Below are positions 27,002 through 36,781 of a stretch of 64,000 nt of DNA, one piece after another. Each line of letters opens with the position of its first letter. Position 1 is the stretch's first letter. The notes below the pieces were generated by a model that saw only the letters and a list, made by a program, of their open reading frames with translations, was not told where the DNA came from and did no database searches. The position numbers and the translations under genes are program-made. The stretch comes from Echinicola jeungdonensis. Its GTDB lineage: Bacteria > Bacteroidota > Bacteroidia > Cytophagales > Cyclobacteriaceae. The DNA lies in the NCBI RefSeq assembly GCF_030409905.1, contig NZ_JAUFQT010000002.1, positions 496,001 to 560,000 on the forward strand, written 5' to 3'.

Positions 27002-30000
27002 TGAAAGAAGGAATATACGAGTCAATTATCACCCAACTTATCAAATCTAAATTAGAAGAACTCAATAAGGATAAATATCATATTAAAACAGTTTCAATAG
27101 ATAAGGAGGAGGCTGCCAATTTACTTGCCAATTATTTATATGAAATTGTGAAAAAAGCCCTTTCTCTTTATAAGCATGATCATGGTTTGGAAAAGCAATT
27201 ATCACTAACTAACAAATTGATCTTTTTAATTCGAGACGAATTGGATCAGGTTAATTTTGAAGGTGATTTAATTGCAACTGAGGGAAAAATGTTAAAAGCA
27301 ATTATCTCCAAATTAAATGCAGATTTTACAGATTTGGATAAACATTTGGCAGAAATTACGCCTTATTCCCGGTTGATTTATAGCGAATTATTTACAGGTG
27401 GGAATGCCCGGCTTTCGCTCGATGGTGAATTAAACAAAGAAATTTATTCCTCTGATCAAATTGACTTATTGGTTTCTTTTATTAAATGGAGTGGTTTGCG
27501 TTTGATTTTACCTGCATTAAAAAGATTTACAAAAAGAGGAGGAAAACTTAGAGTGATAACCACAACTTATGTTGGGGCCACCGACTATAAAGCAATCCAG
27601 GAATTAGCTAGCTTGACAAATACAATCGTAAAAGTCTCCTATAATACTGGAAATGAAAGAGTACATGCGAAAGCATATTTATTTCATAGGAATACAGGGT
27701 TCCATACTGGTTATATTGGGTCTTCAAATTTTTCTCGGTCTGCTCTAACTAATGGTTTGGAGTGGAATATCAAAATTACCACTAAAGAAGTGCCCCATAT
27801 TATAGATAAATTTCAGAAAACTTTTGATACTTATTGGAAAAGCCCAGATTTTGAATTGTACGATGCACAAAGGGAAAGTGATGGAGAAAGACTAAAGGTT
27901 GCACTTAATGCTGGCAAGTTTAATCCTCGAAATGATAATGAAATAACTAGTTATTTTGACATTAGACCCTATAAATTTCAAGAGGAAATTTTAGAACAAC
28001 TTCAGGTTGAACGCCAAACCCATCTAAGGTTTAAGAATTTGGTGGTGGCAGCTACTGGGACTGGTAAAACGGTTATATCAGCATTTGATTTTAAATTATT
28101 TCGGAAAGATAATCCAAAAGCCAGGTTACTATTTGTGGCTCATCGTAAAGAAATATTGTTCAAATCAAGACAGACTTTTAGGGGAATTTTAAAGGATCAG
28201 AATTTTGGGGAGTTGTGGGTGGATGGAATTGAACCAGATGATCGCAAACAATTATTTGCATCAGTACAGACGTTGAATCCGCAATTAGATAATTGGAGGA
28301 TTCCTGCCAATTATTACGACTTCATTATCATTGATGAAGTTCACCATATTGCAGCAAAAAGCTACCGGGCAATATTGAATAAGTTTTCCCCTAAAATATT
28401 ACTCGGGTTGACTGCAACTCCTGAGCGAATGGATGGTACTGATATTTTGGAAGATTTTTGTAATCGAGTTGCAGCCGAAATTCGCCTTCCAGAAGCTATC
28501 AATAAGAAACTAATCTGTCCATTTCAATATTTTGGGATATCGGATAGTGTGGATTTAACCACCTTAAATTGGAGGGGGAAGTATTTACCAAGCGAGTTAA
28601 GTAAAGTATATACTGGAAATGATCAGCGGGTGGGTCATATTATTCAAAATCTAGAAAAGTATTTGACTGATTTTCATGATGTCCAAGCTCTTGGTTTCTG
28701 TGTCACCAAGGAACATGCTAAGTTTATGGCGGAAAAGTTTAATCTGGCTGGGCTAAAATCAGATTACCTTGTTAGTGGTCAAAATGGAAATCGGTCTACT
28801 ATAACCCATCATTTAGAGAAAAAGGAAATTAATTATCTCTTTGTGGTGGATATTTTCAATGAGGGGGTTGATATTCCACAAATTGATACTGTTTTGTTTT
28901 TAAGGCCTACGGAGAGTTTGACTATCTTTTTACAACAGTTAGGAAGAGGGTTAAGACTGCATGAAGATAAGGAGTGTCTAACAGTACTTGATTTTGTTGG
29001 GAATGCTAGGCCAGAATATGACTTTGAAGGGAAGTTTAGAGCTTTGGTAGGAAAAACCAATACTTCAATTAAAAAAGAAATTGAAGATGATTTTCCACAT
29101 GTCCCCCTTGGAAGTGCTATCGTTTTGGAAAAGAAAGCCAAAACAACCATTTTAAATAATATTAAGGCTGCAACGAATCTTAAGAGAAATCAAATAATTC
29201 AAAAGATTAGAGATTTTGAACATCAGTCAACTTTGTCTTTGACTCTAGAAAATTTTTTAAAATTCCATCATATACCATTGGCAGTCATGTATAAAAGAGG
29301 TTCTTGGAAGCGTTTGTGCCAGGAGGCGGGTAAGATAGAAAACTTTGAATCAATCAATGAAAAACACCTAATAAGTTGTGTTTCGAAAAAATGGTTGTCC
29401 ACATCTTCACCTACTTATTTTAGATTTATTTTAAAACTAGCAAGGAAAAATTTTGAACTGGATCTTACCCAACTTTCCCATAATGAGCAAAAGATGTGCT
29501 TAATGTTACATTATGATTTTTGGCAACAACCTGGAGGGTTTGATTCGTTGGAGGAAAGTATTCGTGCAATAGGCAGAAATAGTGTGCTAATTGAAGAGAT
29601 TATAGAGGTGTTAAGTTTTATGGAAGGTGAAGTATCTTTTTTAGAAATTGAACCTAACTTACCATATGAACAACCACTAAAATTACATGCTCGATATACT
29701 CGTGAGCAAATTTTGATTGCTTTTGGGAAAAGTACTTTTAATAAAAAAGATTCTAATCGAGAGGGAGTTGCAGAAAACAAATCCTTGAATACGGAATTAT
29801 TATTTATTGATTTGGTCAAGTCAGAAGAAAATTTTTCTCCAACTACTCTATATGATGACTATGCTTTAAGTGAAACACTTTTTCATTGGCAATCACAGAA
29901 TTCTGCTCGACCTGATAAAGGGAAGGGTTTAGCTTATGTAGAACATTTACAAAAAGGGAAGAAAATATTGCTCTTTATTAGAGAACAAGCCAAGGATGCT

Positions 30001-30147
30001 TACAATAATACAATGGGGTACGTGTTTGTCGGGAAAGGAAATCTTGAGGAATATTATGGTGCAAAACCAATGAATATTAAATGGAAATTGGAAGAACCAA
30101 TTCCACCATATCTCTGGAATGCTTCAGCTAAAATGTCTGTAGGGTAA
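27001..30147 (+). CDS. PLD-nuclease / DEAD-box helicase / DUF3427 protein
   Basis: 1048 residues. An N-terminal helical part is followed by a phospholipase D-type nuclease domain (HAKAYLFHRN...GSSNFSRSAL, about residues 222-250). Next come superfamily 2 helicase lobes: Walker A AATGTGKTVISAF (about 350-362), DEVHH (about 447-451, a variant of DEAH), SAT-like LTATPER and motif VI QQLGRGLRLHE (about 646-656). The C-terminal third fits DUF3427 and ends with a YVFVGKG segment. The architecture resembles a restriction or defence effector acting on DNA. It is translated with the Nudix gene (TAATG overlap) and is not inside the mnmE island. Confidence 0.88.
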   Translation: MKEGIYESIITQLIKSKLEELNKDKYHIKTVSIDKEEAANLLANYLYEIVKKALSLYKHDHGLEKQLSLTNKLIFLIRDELDQVNFEGDLIATEGKMLKAIISKLNADFTDLDKHLAEITPYSRLIYSELFTGGNARLSLDGELNKEIYSSDQIDLLVSFIKWSGLRLILPALKRFTKRGGKLRVITTTYVGATDYKAIQELASLTNTIVKVSYNTGNERVHAKAYLFHRNTGFHTGYIGSSNFSRSALTNGLEWNIKITTKEVPHIIDKFQKTFDTYWKSPDFELYDAQRESDGERLKVALNAGKFNPRNDNEITSYFDIRPYKFQEEILEQLQVERQTHLRFKNLVVAATGTGKTVISAFDFKLFRKDNPKARLLFVAHRKEILFKSRQTFRGILKDQNFGELWVDGIEPDDRKQLFASVQTLNPQLDNWRIPANYYDFIIIDEVHHIAAKSYRAILNKFSPKILLGLTATPERMDGTDILEDFCNRVAAEIRLPEAINKKLICPFQYFGISDSVDLTTLNWRGKYLPSELSKVYTGNDQRVGHIIQNLEKYLTDFHDVQALGFCVTKEHAKFMAEKFNLAGLKSDYLVSGQNGNRSTITHHLEKKEINYLFVVDIFNEGVDIPQIDTVLFLRPTESLTIFLQQLGRGLRLHEDKECLTVLDFVGNARPEYDFEGKFRALVGKTNTSIKKEIEDDFPHVPLGSAIVLEKKAKTTILNNIKAATNLKRNQIIQKIRDFEHQSTLSLTLENFLKFHHIPLAVMYKRGSWKRLCQEAGKIENFESINEKHLISCVSKKWLSTSSPTYFRFILKLARKNFELDLTQLSHNEQKMCLMLHYDFWQQPGGFDSLEESIRAIGRNSVLIEEIIEVLSFMEGEVSFLEIEPNLPYEQPLKLHARYTREQILIAFGKSTFNKKDSNREGVAENKSLNTELLFIDLVKSEENFSPTTLYDDYALSETLFHWQSQNSARPDKGKGLAYVEHLQKGKKILLFIREQAKDAYNNTMGYVFVGKGNLEEYYGAKPMNIKWKLEEPIPPYLWNASAKMSVG

Positions 30148-30762
30148 TATTTAATTAATTTTTTGACCTGGATATTCAATTGCAAAAGTTATTCATTTAG
30201 AAATAAGATCACTGCACTTCCCCTTAGCCAACAATTAAATTTACCCTCACCTAAAATAGGGGACAATTTCAGAAAGGAATCAAATAGCTATTACAAGGAA
30301 GTTTTTGAAATAATTGGTTTCAAATGTGAGGAAATAAGAAAATCACCCTCGATTTTTAATTTTTGTTAGACCCAAAAATTATTTCCCTCATGTTGGGAAA
30401 AAAAATATTGTTTTGCCCGTTAGGCTATATTTATTTCCATTAAAAAATGTAATTTGTTTTGATAATCAGAAGGATATATCCATCCATCAAATTGGGCATA
30501 AAGTTGGCGAGAAAAGCAAGGAAAGTCTGAATTTTGGGCAGAAGCCTTAAAAATTCCAAAGGCAATTTTTTGGCCGAATAGGCTCAATAGGCTGTTTTTT
30601 AATTACCCGTTTAATTTTAGAATCTAAAAAAATGAATTTTGAATAATAAAATTTGCATTTAGTATAATTTAGTGCTAGATTCACAAAGAAATGCAATGAC
30701 GGTGATAGCAAATAGATTTTAATTAACACCAAACTTTATTTTCACATTAAATTTTATTTATT
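30148..30762. other. Gene-poor spacer after the PLD-helicase gene
   Basis: No supported gene. An open frame of 68 codons from 30163 begins with a poor start and has no motif. The region is AT-rich and probably contains the promoter for the lipoprotein gene at its right end. No repeats were recognised. Confidence 0.4.
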
Positions 30763-31498
30763 ATGAAACTTTTGAGAACATTTGCAGTATTAACATTTTC
30801 AGCTAGCGTTATGGTAGGGTGCTCTTTGGAGGACTCTATTTTCCCCTTCACCCTCAACAACCCCCAACAACAGCAGTACATCCTTTAGCAGCAGCATAAC
30901 CAGTGAAGAGGGTGCTGCCTACAGGATTACAGGAAATGGCTCACCAAGTGGTGCCCATTACAACCTCAATATCATTGGTGTACCCAAAGATAAAACAGCG
31001 GACATGACAGGAAACAATGGACATAGAATTTTTGTCAATTTGGAAGGAAATACCAAAATCTATCTTCGAGAAGGAGAAAGTTTTGGAGTTTTGGATGCCA
31101 ATGGAACCGATGCAGATGGAGCAAAATTTGAGCTTCCCCACCCAGACCCCGACAACGATGGGATTACTGATTACTCGGTTTGGGCACGCCCTGTTGGAAC
31201 TCCGGGAGGGTCTGCAACAATGACCACCTGTGCTACAGATCCTGATACTGGAGAGGAAGTATGTAGTACAGAAAGTTATGTTGCCATTAGGTCCAATGGC
31301 AATGGAAACTCAGTTCCCAAATTTAGTAATGTATCCAAAGATCTACTTTATATCTATGCGGACTTGGATGGAGATGGAAGAACTGAACGGTATCCTTTAT
31401 TTGATGAGGAATTAGAAGACTATTTTTGGAATTATGATAACAATGGACTTAAAGTCCTACAACTTAGATTTTATGAAATTCCAACTGATGTAAACTAA
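30763..31498 (+). pseudogene. Frameshifted lipoprotein gene of unknown function
   Basis: An ATG at 30763 opens a lipoprotein signal peptide (LRTFAVLTFSASVMVGC, lipobox MVGC) that runs into a stop at 30886-30888. The neighbouring frame, open without interruption from about 30845, reads SPSPSTTPNNSSTSFSSS, then AAYRITGNGSPSGAHYNL, and continues to 31498. Removing one base from the TTTTCCCC run (30841-30848) would join them into a protein of about 245 residues. The mature part has an Asp-rich stretch (DADGAKFELPHPDPDNDGI, DLDGDGRTERYPLFDEELED) suggesting calcium binding. A sequencing error is as likely as a true pseudogene. Confidence 0.65.
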
Positions 31499-31579
31499 GG
31501 TTTGGCTTGCCTTTCCCAAATAGCCTAATTTTTCTTTTGTTTTATTACCGTTATTGGATTAGAATTGAGAAAATTAAGG

Positions 31580-31612
31580 TCCCCTTAGACACTTCTAAGG
31601 GGATTTTCTTTT
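31580..31612 (+). terminator. Strong intrinsic terminator
   Basis: A perfect 10-bp stem TCCCCTTAGA (31580-31589) / TCTAAGGGGA (31594-31603) with loop CACT, followed by TTTTCTTTT. It lies 82 bp after the lipoprotein stop. Confidence 0.92.
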
Positions 31613-31833
31613 GCTAGTAATTATATCCAAAGTAAAAAATCCCAGGGGATAGGGAATAATTAAATTCGATACCAGTATTGGCCTTGGAGGCTATTTCATC
31701 AATTTCTTTGAAAATGAAAGGTATTGATTTAAAAACTATTAGTTTTCAGCCCATGTAAATACACCCACTAATTTGATTCAATAAAAGAAGCGATAAATTT
31801 TTAAGATTTTTTCATCTTAAACAAATGGATTGG

Positions 31834-31838
31834 ACTCC
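31834..31838. repeat. Left target-site duplication ACTCC of the IS21 element
   Basis: The same five bases follow the right end at 34467-34471. Five base pairs is within the range made by IS21-family transposases. Confidence 0.85.
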
Positions 31839-32037
31839 TGTCTAAAACGGAGGTCACTGGGCCACGGTTTACGGTGATAGCGGGCCAGCCATTCCGGGAA
31901 TCACTGGGCCAAAAATAGAGTCGGTTTTCCGGAGGTCACTGGGCCATTTTAGGATTCCCGAGCTGTTTGGTACCGGAGGTCATTGGGCCACTTTCCATGA
32001 TAAGTTATTAGCCTTGTAGTCGAATAACAGCAACTAC

Positions 32038-33576
32038 ATGGCAGGACAAAGAATAGACATCATGGATTTAAGAAGTTTGATCACCTTCAAGCAGAAGGGG
32101 CTTAGCAACCGAAAAGTGGCAGACCTATTGGGCGTCAACCGAAAGACCGTTGACAGTTATGTCAGGCGTTTCAGGGATCTTTCCCTTGGGTACGGGGAAC
32201 TGCTCTCCCTTGACGGCAAAGATCTACAGGAACTTTTCACCGAGACAGGGCAGACCGAAAAGGAACGTTATGAGCATCTCTCGGGGTGTTTTCCCCACAT
32301 CGACGGGGAGATGAAAAAGCCCGGCTGTACCCTGCAGGTACTGTGGAAGGAATATATCTCCCAAAATCCGGAAGGCTATAAATACAGCCAGTTCACCTGG
32401 CACTACCGGCAATGGAAGAAGCGCAACAACGCCAGTGGCAAGCTGTCCCACCGTGCCGGGGAAAAGCTTTTCGTGGACTTTTGCGGAAAGAAGCTGCACT
32501 ACGTTGACCGCCGGACTGGGGAGCAGATAGCCGTAGAGGTTTTTGTTGGTGTCCTGCCCTGCAGCCAGTACACTTACATAAGGGCGGTGCCCAGCCAAAA
32601 ACGGGAGGATTTTATCAGCTGTCTGGTCTATTGTCTGGGCTGGATGGGCGGGGTACCCTATGCCGTCGTCCCTGACAATCTCAAATCAGCAGTGGACAAG
32701 GCCTCAAAATATGCCCCGGTCCTCAACAAGACCTTTTCGGATTTTGGCCTCCATTACGGCTGCGCCCTTGATCCTGCCCGGCCCTATAGCCCGCAGGACA
32801 AATCACTCGTGGAGCGTTCGGTCACCCTGGTCTACCAACGGATCTATTACCCCTTGGGCAACCATACCTTCTTCAGCCTGGAGGAGCTCAATGCGGCCAT
32901 TGCAGAAAAACTGGAGGAGTACAATGACTACCTGCTCAGCCATGGACAGGGCAGCAGGCGAAGCCAGTTTTTGGACATCGAAAAGGAGTTCCTGCAGCCC
33001 CTTCCCAAAAGCATCTACAGCATCCGTTATTATAAAAAGGCCACCGTCCAGAAATCCTCCCATGTTTACCTGGGAGAGGACAAAAACTATTATAGCTGTC
33101 CCTATCGCTATATGGGCAAGAGCGTGGAGTTACAGTACAACCGGAACACCGTGGAGATATTTTACCGTCAGGAGCGGATCGCATCCCACAAAAGGGCTTC
33201 CCGGCAAGGCCAGTACATCACCATCGGGGAACATATGCCCAGCAACCACCAATACTACAATGACTGGAGCCCGGAATACTTTGACCGGAGGGCACAAAAA
33301 GTTGGTCCGAACACCCAGGAGTATATCGGAACGTTGATCGGCCAGTACACCTATCCCGAAATCGGCTACAAACAGGCACAGGGGATTCTTTCCTTCTTGA
33401 AAAGCTATGGACAGGAGCGTCTGGAAAGGGCCTGTAAACGGGCACTGGGCTTCGAAAAAGCCTCCTACCATACCCTTGAAAGGATACTTAAAAACAAAAT
33501 GGACCTCGAGGAACTGCCTCCTGCCAAGGATCATTTAACCCCGGGTCACAAGAACATCAGGGGCTCCTACAGCTGA
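32038..33576 (+). CDS. istA: IS21-family transposase IstA
   Basis: 512 residues. An N-terminal helix-turn-helix (TFKQKGLSNRKVADLLGVNR, residues about 17-36) would bind the terminal repeats. The DDE integrase core has Asp in KLFVDFCGKKLHY (about 143-155), Asp in YAVVPDNLKSAVDK (about 215-228) and Glu in KSLVERSVT (about 260). The C-terminal region is typical of IstA. It catalyses strand transfer of the element together with IstB. It is intact, full length, and starts 199 bp inside the left end. Confidence 0.96.
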   Translation: MAGQRIDIMDLRSLITFKQKGLSNRKVADLLGVNRKTVDSYVRRFRDLSLGYGELLSLDGKDLQELFTETGQTEKERYEHLSGCFPHIDGEMKKPGCTLQVLWKEYISQNPEGYKYSQFTWHYRQWKKRNNASGKLSHRAGEKLFVDFCGKKLHYVDRRTGEQIAVEVFVGVLPCSQYTYIRAVPSQKREDFISCLVYCLGWMGGVPYAVVPDNLKSAVDKASKYAPVLNKTFSDFGLHYGCALDPARPYSPQDKSLVERSVTLVYQRIYYPLGNHTFFSLEELNAAIAEKLEEYNDYLLSHGQGSRRSQFLDIEKEFLQPLPKSIYSIRYYKKATVQKSSHVYLGEDKNYYSCPYRYMGKSVELQYNRNTVEIFYRQERIASHKRASRQGQYITIGEHMPSNHQYYNDWSPEYFDRRAQKVGPNTQEYIGTLIGQYTYPEIGYKQAQGILSFLKSYGQERLERACKRALGFEKASYHTLERILKNKMDLEELPPAKDHLTPGHKNIRGSYS

Positions 33577-33626
33577 CAGGCCGCCCTCTTGATGAAACGA
33601 ATTATAATATCCCAACCAAATGAATT

Positions 33627-34364
33627 ATGAACGAACACAACACCATTGAAAAAATGAAACAGATGCGCATGGGTACCATGGCGGAACTTTACCACAAGAA
33701 TCTGACAGAACATCTCTATCAGGACATGTCGGCCGACGAACTGTTGGCCTTTCTAGTGGACAGCGAATGGGAGTACAGGCAGAACAAAAGCATAGACAAC
33801 CTCATACGTCAGGCAGGGTTTAAACAGGCCGCTGCGGCAACTGACATTGATTACCATAACTCCCGTAACCTGGACAGGGGGCTGTTTGAGAGATTGCTCG
33901 GACTGGCCTTCATCAAAAACCGGACGAACATCATCCTTACCGGGGCCACCGGATCCGGGAAAAGTTACCTGGCCCAGTGTCTTGGGGTCAGGGCCTGCCA
34001 GCACAGGTTCAGGACGCTTTATTACAATACGGCCAGGTTTTTTGATGCGGTAAGATTGGCCAAGCTGGAAGGTACCTACCATAAACTGCTCAAAAAGCTC
34101 GAAAAAACCAATGTGCTCATCTTGGACGACTTTGGTCTGGCCCCGATGGATGGGCAGGCCAGGATTGCCCTTATGGACATCATGGAAGACCGCTATGAGA
34201 AAAGTTCAACGATCATTGCATCACAGATACCGGTCAGCCAATGGCATGGAACCATTGGTGATGACAGCATTGCAGATGCCGTGCTCGACAGGCTCGTATA
34301 CTCCTCACATAGGATAGAACTGGAAGGAGAATCCATGAGAAGCAAAAAGAAGTTGGACAATTAA
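33627..34364 (+). CDS. istB: IS21-family helper ATPase IstB
   Basis: 245 residues, an AAA+ ATPase of the DnaC/IstB group: Walker A GATGSGKSYLAQ (residues about 107-118), Walker B VLILDDFGLAP (about 168-178), and a C-terminal IstB end (RLVYSSHRIELEGESMR). It selects the target and stimulates IstA. It begins 50 bp after istA on the same strand and is intact. Confidence 0.96.
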   Translation: MNEHNTIEKMKQMRMGTMAELYHKNLTEHLYQDMSADELLAFLVDSEWEYRQNKSIDNLIRQAGFKQAAAATDIDYHNSRNLDRGLFERLLGLAFIKNRTNIILTGATGSGKSYLAQCLGVRACQHRFRTLYYNTARFFDAVRLAKLEGTYHKLLKKLEKTNVLILDDFGLAPMDGQARIALMDIMEDRYEKSSTIIASQIPVSQWHGTIGDDSIADAVLDRLVYSSHRIELEGESMRSKKKLDN

Positions 34365-34466
34365 ATTTTAACCCTATTATTGCACTTGGAAAGTGGCCCA
34401 ATGATTCCCGGAATCCGTGGCCCAGTATACGCCGGAAACACTGGCCCAGCATCGCCGGAATAGACA

Positions 34467-34471
34467 ACTCC
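34467..34471. repeat. Right target-site duplication ACTCC of the IS21 element
   Basis: Identical to 31834-31838. Confidence 0.85.
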
Positions 34472-34707
34472 AAAACAAATTGTTCCGGTGTAAAAATTGA
34501 AACTATTTTTTGTGAGGGATAACAATCAGGAAATTTTATGGAATATATTTCAAAATACATTTTAATTAAGTTAAATTACAAATAATGTATTGTAAGTTGG
34601 TGTAAGGAATTGTTTTATATTTTGCTCATCAAGGTTACAATTGTATCGGTACCACTAGTAATGGTTTGTTTAAGAAAAATTTTTAGTCAACAATTAAACC
34701 TGAGCCT

Positions 34708-35310
34708 ATGTTATTATTAATTAAAAAGTTATGGGCGATGTTATTGGTTATTGCCCTAAGCATCACCTTTGTTAGTTGTATCTCCGAAACTGGTATTGAT
34801 TCCAAAAATGATCAAATATTCAGGTTAGAGAGTGAAGCGCCCATTCCGTTCGATAATCCATTGGTGAATCTGAGAATGGATCCTGAAATGCTTAAATTGC
34901 TTTCCAATTTGCGGAAAGCCACGGCCAAGTATCACCGTTTAGAAGTTGCTGAGGAGAATGGATATGAAATGGGGTCTGAATGTGTTTCTGTTCCTGGCCT
35001 TGGAGGAATGGGTTATCACTTTGTGAACTTCCCGGCGATCACTGAGGGATATGATCCTGCCAACCCACAAGCCCTTCTTTATGAAAAAACAGAAAATGGT
35101 CATATGCAATTGGTGGCGGTGGAATTTGTTATTGATAAAGCATTTTGGGATGCTGAAAATGATCAACCACCCTTTTTTGGGAGCAGGGAATTTGATTTTG
35201 ATGATGCTATGGCATTACCCTTCCCCAATTATCAGTTGCATGTCTGGATATGGAAAAATAATCCAGAGGGAATATTCACCCAATTCAACCCAAAAGTTTC
35301 CTGTGAGTGA
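34708..35310 (+). CDS. Lipoprotein of unknown function
   Basis: 200 residues. A signal peptide with lipobox (ITFVSC, Cys24) precedes a compact domain. The motifs CVSVPGLGGMGYHFVNF (about 92-108), LLYEKTENGHMQLVAVEFV and YQLHVWIWKNNPEGIFTQFN look conserved: His residues next to GGMG and in LHVW, with Cys near both ends. I have seen similar unnamed secreted proteins in many bacteria but cannot give a function. It is monocistronic between the IS21 element and a terminator. Confidence 0.75.
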   Translation: MLLLIKKLWAMLLVIALSITFVSCISETGIDSKNDQIFRLESEAPIPFDNPLVNLRMDPEMLKLLSNLRKATAKYHRLEVAEENGYEMGSECVSVPGLGGMGYHFVNFPAITEGYDPANPQALLYEKTENGHMQLVAVEFVIDKAFWDAENDQPPFFGSREFDFDDAMALPFPNYQLHVWIWKNNPEGIFTQFNPKVSCE

Positions 35311-35331
35311 TTTTTTTAAGTACTTTACATG

Positions 35332-35361
35332 AAAAGGTGTAGCCAAGACTACACCTTTTTC
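35332..35361 (+). terminator. Intrinsic terminator after the lipoprotein gene
   Basis: AAAAGGTGTAG (35332-35342) pairs with CTACACCTTTT (35349-35359) around CCAAGA, followed by a T-rich tail. Confidence 0.88.
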
Positions 35362-35559
35362 TATTTGACGCTATGCTTGAAATTTTCCTTTTTACTGTAA
35401 ATTGAATTTGTAAAGAAAATAAGGAAAATTTAAAAATTGATTATCCGCTTTTCTGCCAAAAATTTCATTCAGATTTGTTCACCCCATACAGGATTGTGAA
35501 TTAACAATCTCCTGGGAAATCCTGAGTTTGAATGCCCGGTGCCAATTTTAATTGAATCC

Positions 35560-36450
35560 TTAAGAATTAAAATATTCTGATCTGCTAAAGAATTTTTTTC
35601 TGTATTTGAGAGGGGTTGTTTGATAGACTTGTTTAAATTTCCTTATAAAATGGGAAGAATTTTCAAATCCACTCTCGAAAGTCAACTCGTTAATATTTTT
35701 ATCTGTAGTTTCCAGAAGATGTCGTGCATGTTCCAGCTTTTTTTGGGTGAGCCATTTACCGGGAGTTGTTTTAAAGGTAGCCATGAAATCCCTTTTAAAA
35801 GAAGTTAGGCTACGGCCGCTCAAGCGAGCAAACTCCTCCAACTTCATATTATAAATAAAATTATGCTCCATGATCTCCCGGATAGAGGTTTTATTTTCCT
35901 CACATAAAGACATGAGATAATCCGAAAGCAAATCATTACCTCCTGACGAAATAATAATTAAAATTAACTCCTTAAACTTTAGCTTTAACAGGGATGGAGG
36001 GGGACTGGCTTTATTTTTAAAGAAAGCGAAAACAGATTGAAAATAAAGATTAAGATTAGGATTTGGCTGTAGGGGAATTATTGAATCTGAAGGCTTTCTC
36101 TTATTCCTCTGGTAAGATAATGGGGTGTCGCAATTTTTAATCACATCACTAATAAAATTATCGGGCATAAAAATAATTAGGGAACAAAAGTTCTTGTCAA
36201 AAAATTGGTGAACAATATTGGCTCCTTTTTTAACAAATATGGCTTGTCCACTTAAGACTTCATATTTTGAATGGATGGTATGCCATATTTTTTTCCCGCT
36301 TACTACGTAAATAAAGTAATTGTGCTCTGACCATATTTTTAATTTAGTTTCATCAACAATGCACTTATATTCCACAAGCAAAAGGTCATCGACTTTAAAT
36401 TGTTTAAATAAGCTGTTATTGTGAACAAAATCAAGAAGGGAAACTACCAT
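35560..36450 (-). CDS. AraC-family transcriptional regulator
   Basis: 296 residues. An N-terminal cupin-like sensor part (YKCIVDETKLKIWSEHNYFI, GQAIFVKKGANIVHQF) and a C-terminal pair of helix-turn-helices: MKLEEFARLSGRSLTSFKRD (about 203-222) and INELTFESGFENSSHFIRKF (about 250-269), followed by YQTTPLKYRKKF. The second helix with its F-x-x-x-FK-x-x-x-G-x-TP-x-x-YR pattern is standard for AraC/XylS. It lies downstream of the acyltransferase-like gene on the same strand; its target is unknown. Confidence 0.92.
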   Translation of the reverse strand: MVVSLLDFVHNNSLFKQFKVDDLLLVEYKCIVDETKLKIWSEHNYFIYVVSGKKIWHTIHSKYEVLSGQAIFVKKGANIVHQFFDKNFCSLIIFMPDNFISDVIKNCDTPLSYQRNKRKPSDSIIPLQPNPNLNLYFQSVFAFFKNKASPPPSLLKLKFKELILIIISSGGNDLLSDYLMSLCEENKTSIREIMEHNFIYNMKLEEFARLSGRSLTSFKRDFMATFKTTPGKWLTQKKLEHARHLLETTDKNINELTFESGFENSSHFIRKFKQVYQTTPLKYRKKFFSRSEYFNS

Positions 36451-36553
36451 GGCTACATAGCATTTTCGGTTTATTTAAGTTAAAAAATTTTCATGGTTTC
36501 TGTAGCAGGTTTTTCAAAATCCTGACTTCAATTTAAGGTTCAACATTTTTTAA

Positions 36554-36754
36554 TTATTTAAATAATAAGTAGGCTGAAAAGTAGGCCTCATTTTCCAAAT
36601 ATTCGAAATATGATTCATCGAAGTTTGCAAAATGACTGGAATGATCAAAGGTGCTCAAGGAGCTCTCTGACCATTCCAGGAGCCCGGACCTTAGAGAAAT
36701 CCGAAATGTGAGATAAAAAAAAGGTTGGTACAGCAGAATTTCATATTTGCTCAT
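36554..36754 (-). CDS. Small hypothetical protein
   Basis: A 66-codon frame starting 27 bp after the stop of the MetX-like gene, on the same strand. It is rich in aromatic and serine residues and has no recognised motif. No clear Shine-Dalgarno is seen, but that is usual here. It is kept only because the placement between two same-strand genes leaves room for it. Confidence 0.3.
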   Translation of the reverse strand: MSKYEILLYQPFFYLTFRISLRSGLLEWSESSLSTFDHSSHFANFDESYFEYLENEAYFSAYLLFK

Positions 36755-36781
36755 AGGCGTTTCTTTATTAATTGGAAATTA

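Larger units (their letters stand above)
31499..31838. other. Spacer between the lipoprotein gene and the IS21-family element
   Basis: It contains the terminator at 31580-31612 and otherwise no gene. The last five bases (ACTCC, 31834-31838) are the left copy of the IS target duplication. Confidence 0.5.
31839..34466 (+). mobile_element. Complete IS21-family insertion sequence (2,628 bp)
   Basis: The ends are TGTCTA...TAGACA. The left end TGTCTAAAACGGAGGT matches the reverse complement of the right end (TGTCTATTCCGGCGAT) in outline, and both continue into TGGGCCA. A 5-bp duplication ACTCC flanks it (31834-31838 and 34467-34471). Inside are istA and istB in the usual order, plus multiple terminal repeats: four near-copies of CGGAGGTCACTGGGCCA at the left (31848-31864, 31895-31911, 31930-31946, 31974-31990) and three inverted copies at the right (34394-34410, 34418-34434, 34442-34457). 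GC content is visibly higher than its surroundings. Both genes are open, so the element may be active. Confidence 0.95.

Noticed and set aside
30163..30369. 68-codon frame after the PLD-helicase
   Set aside because: Poor start, no motif, and no neighbour support.
32660..33337. 225-codon frame inside istA
   Set aside because: It is a shifted reading of istA; high GC makes long alternative frames.
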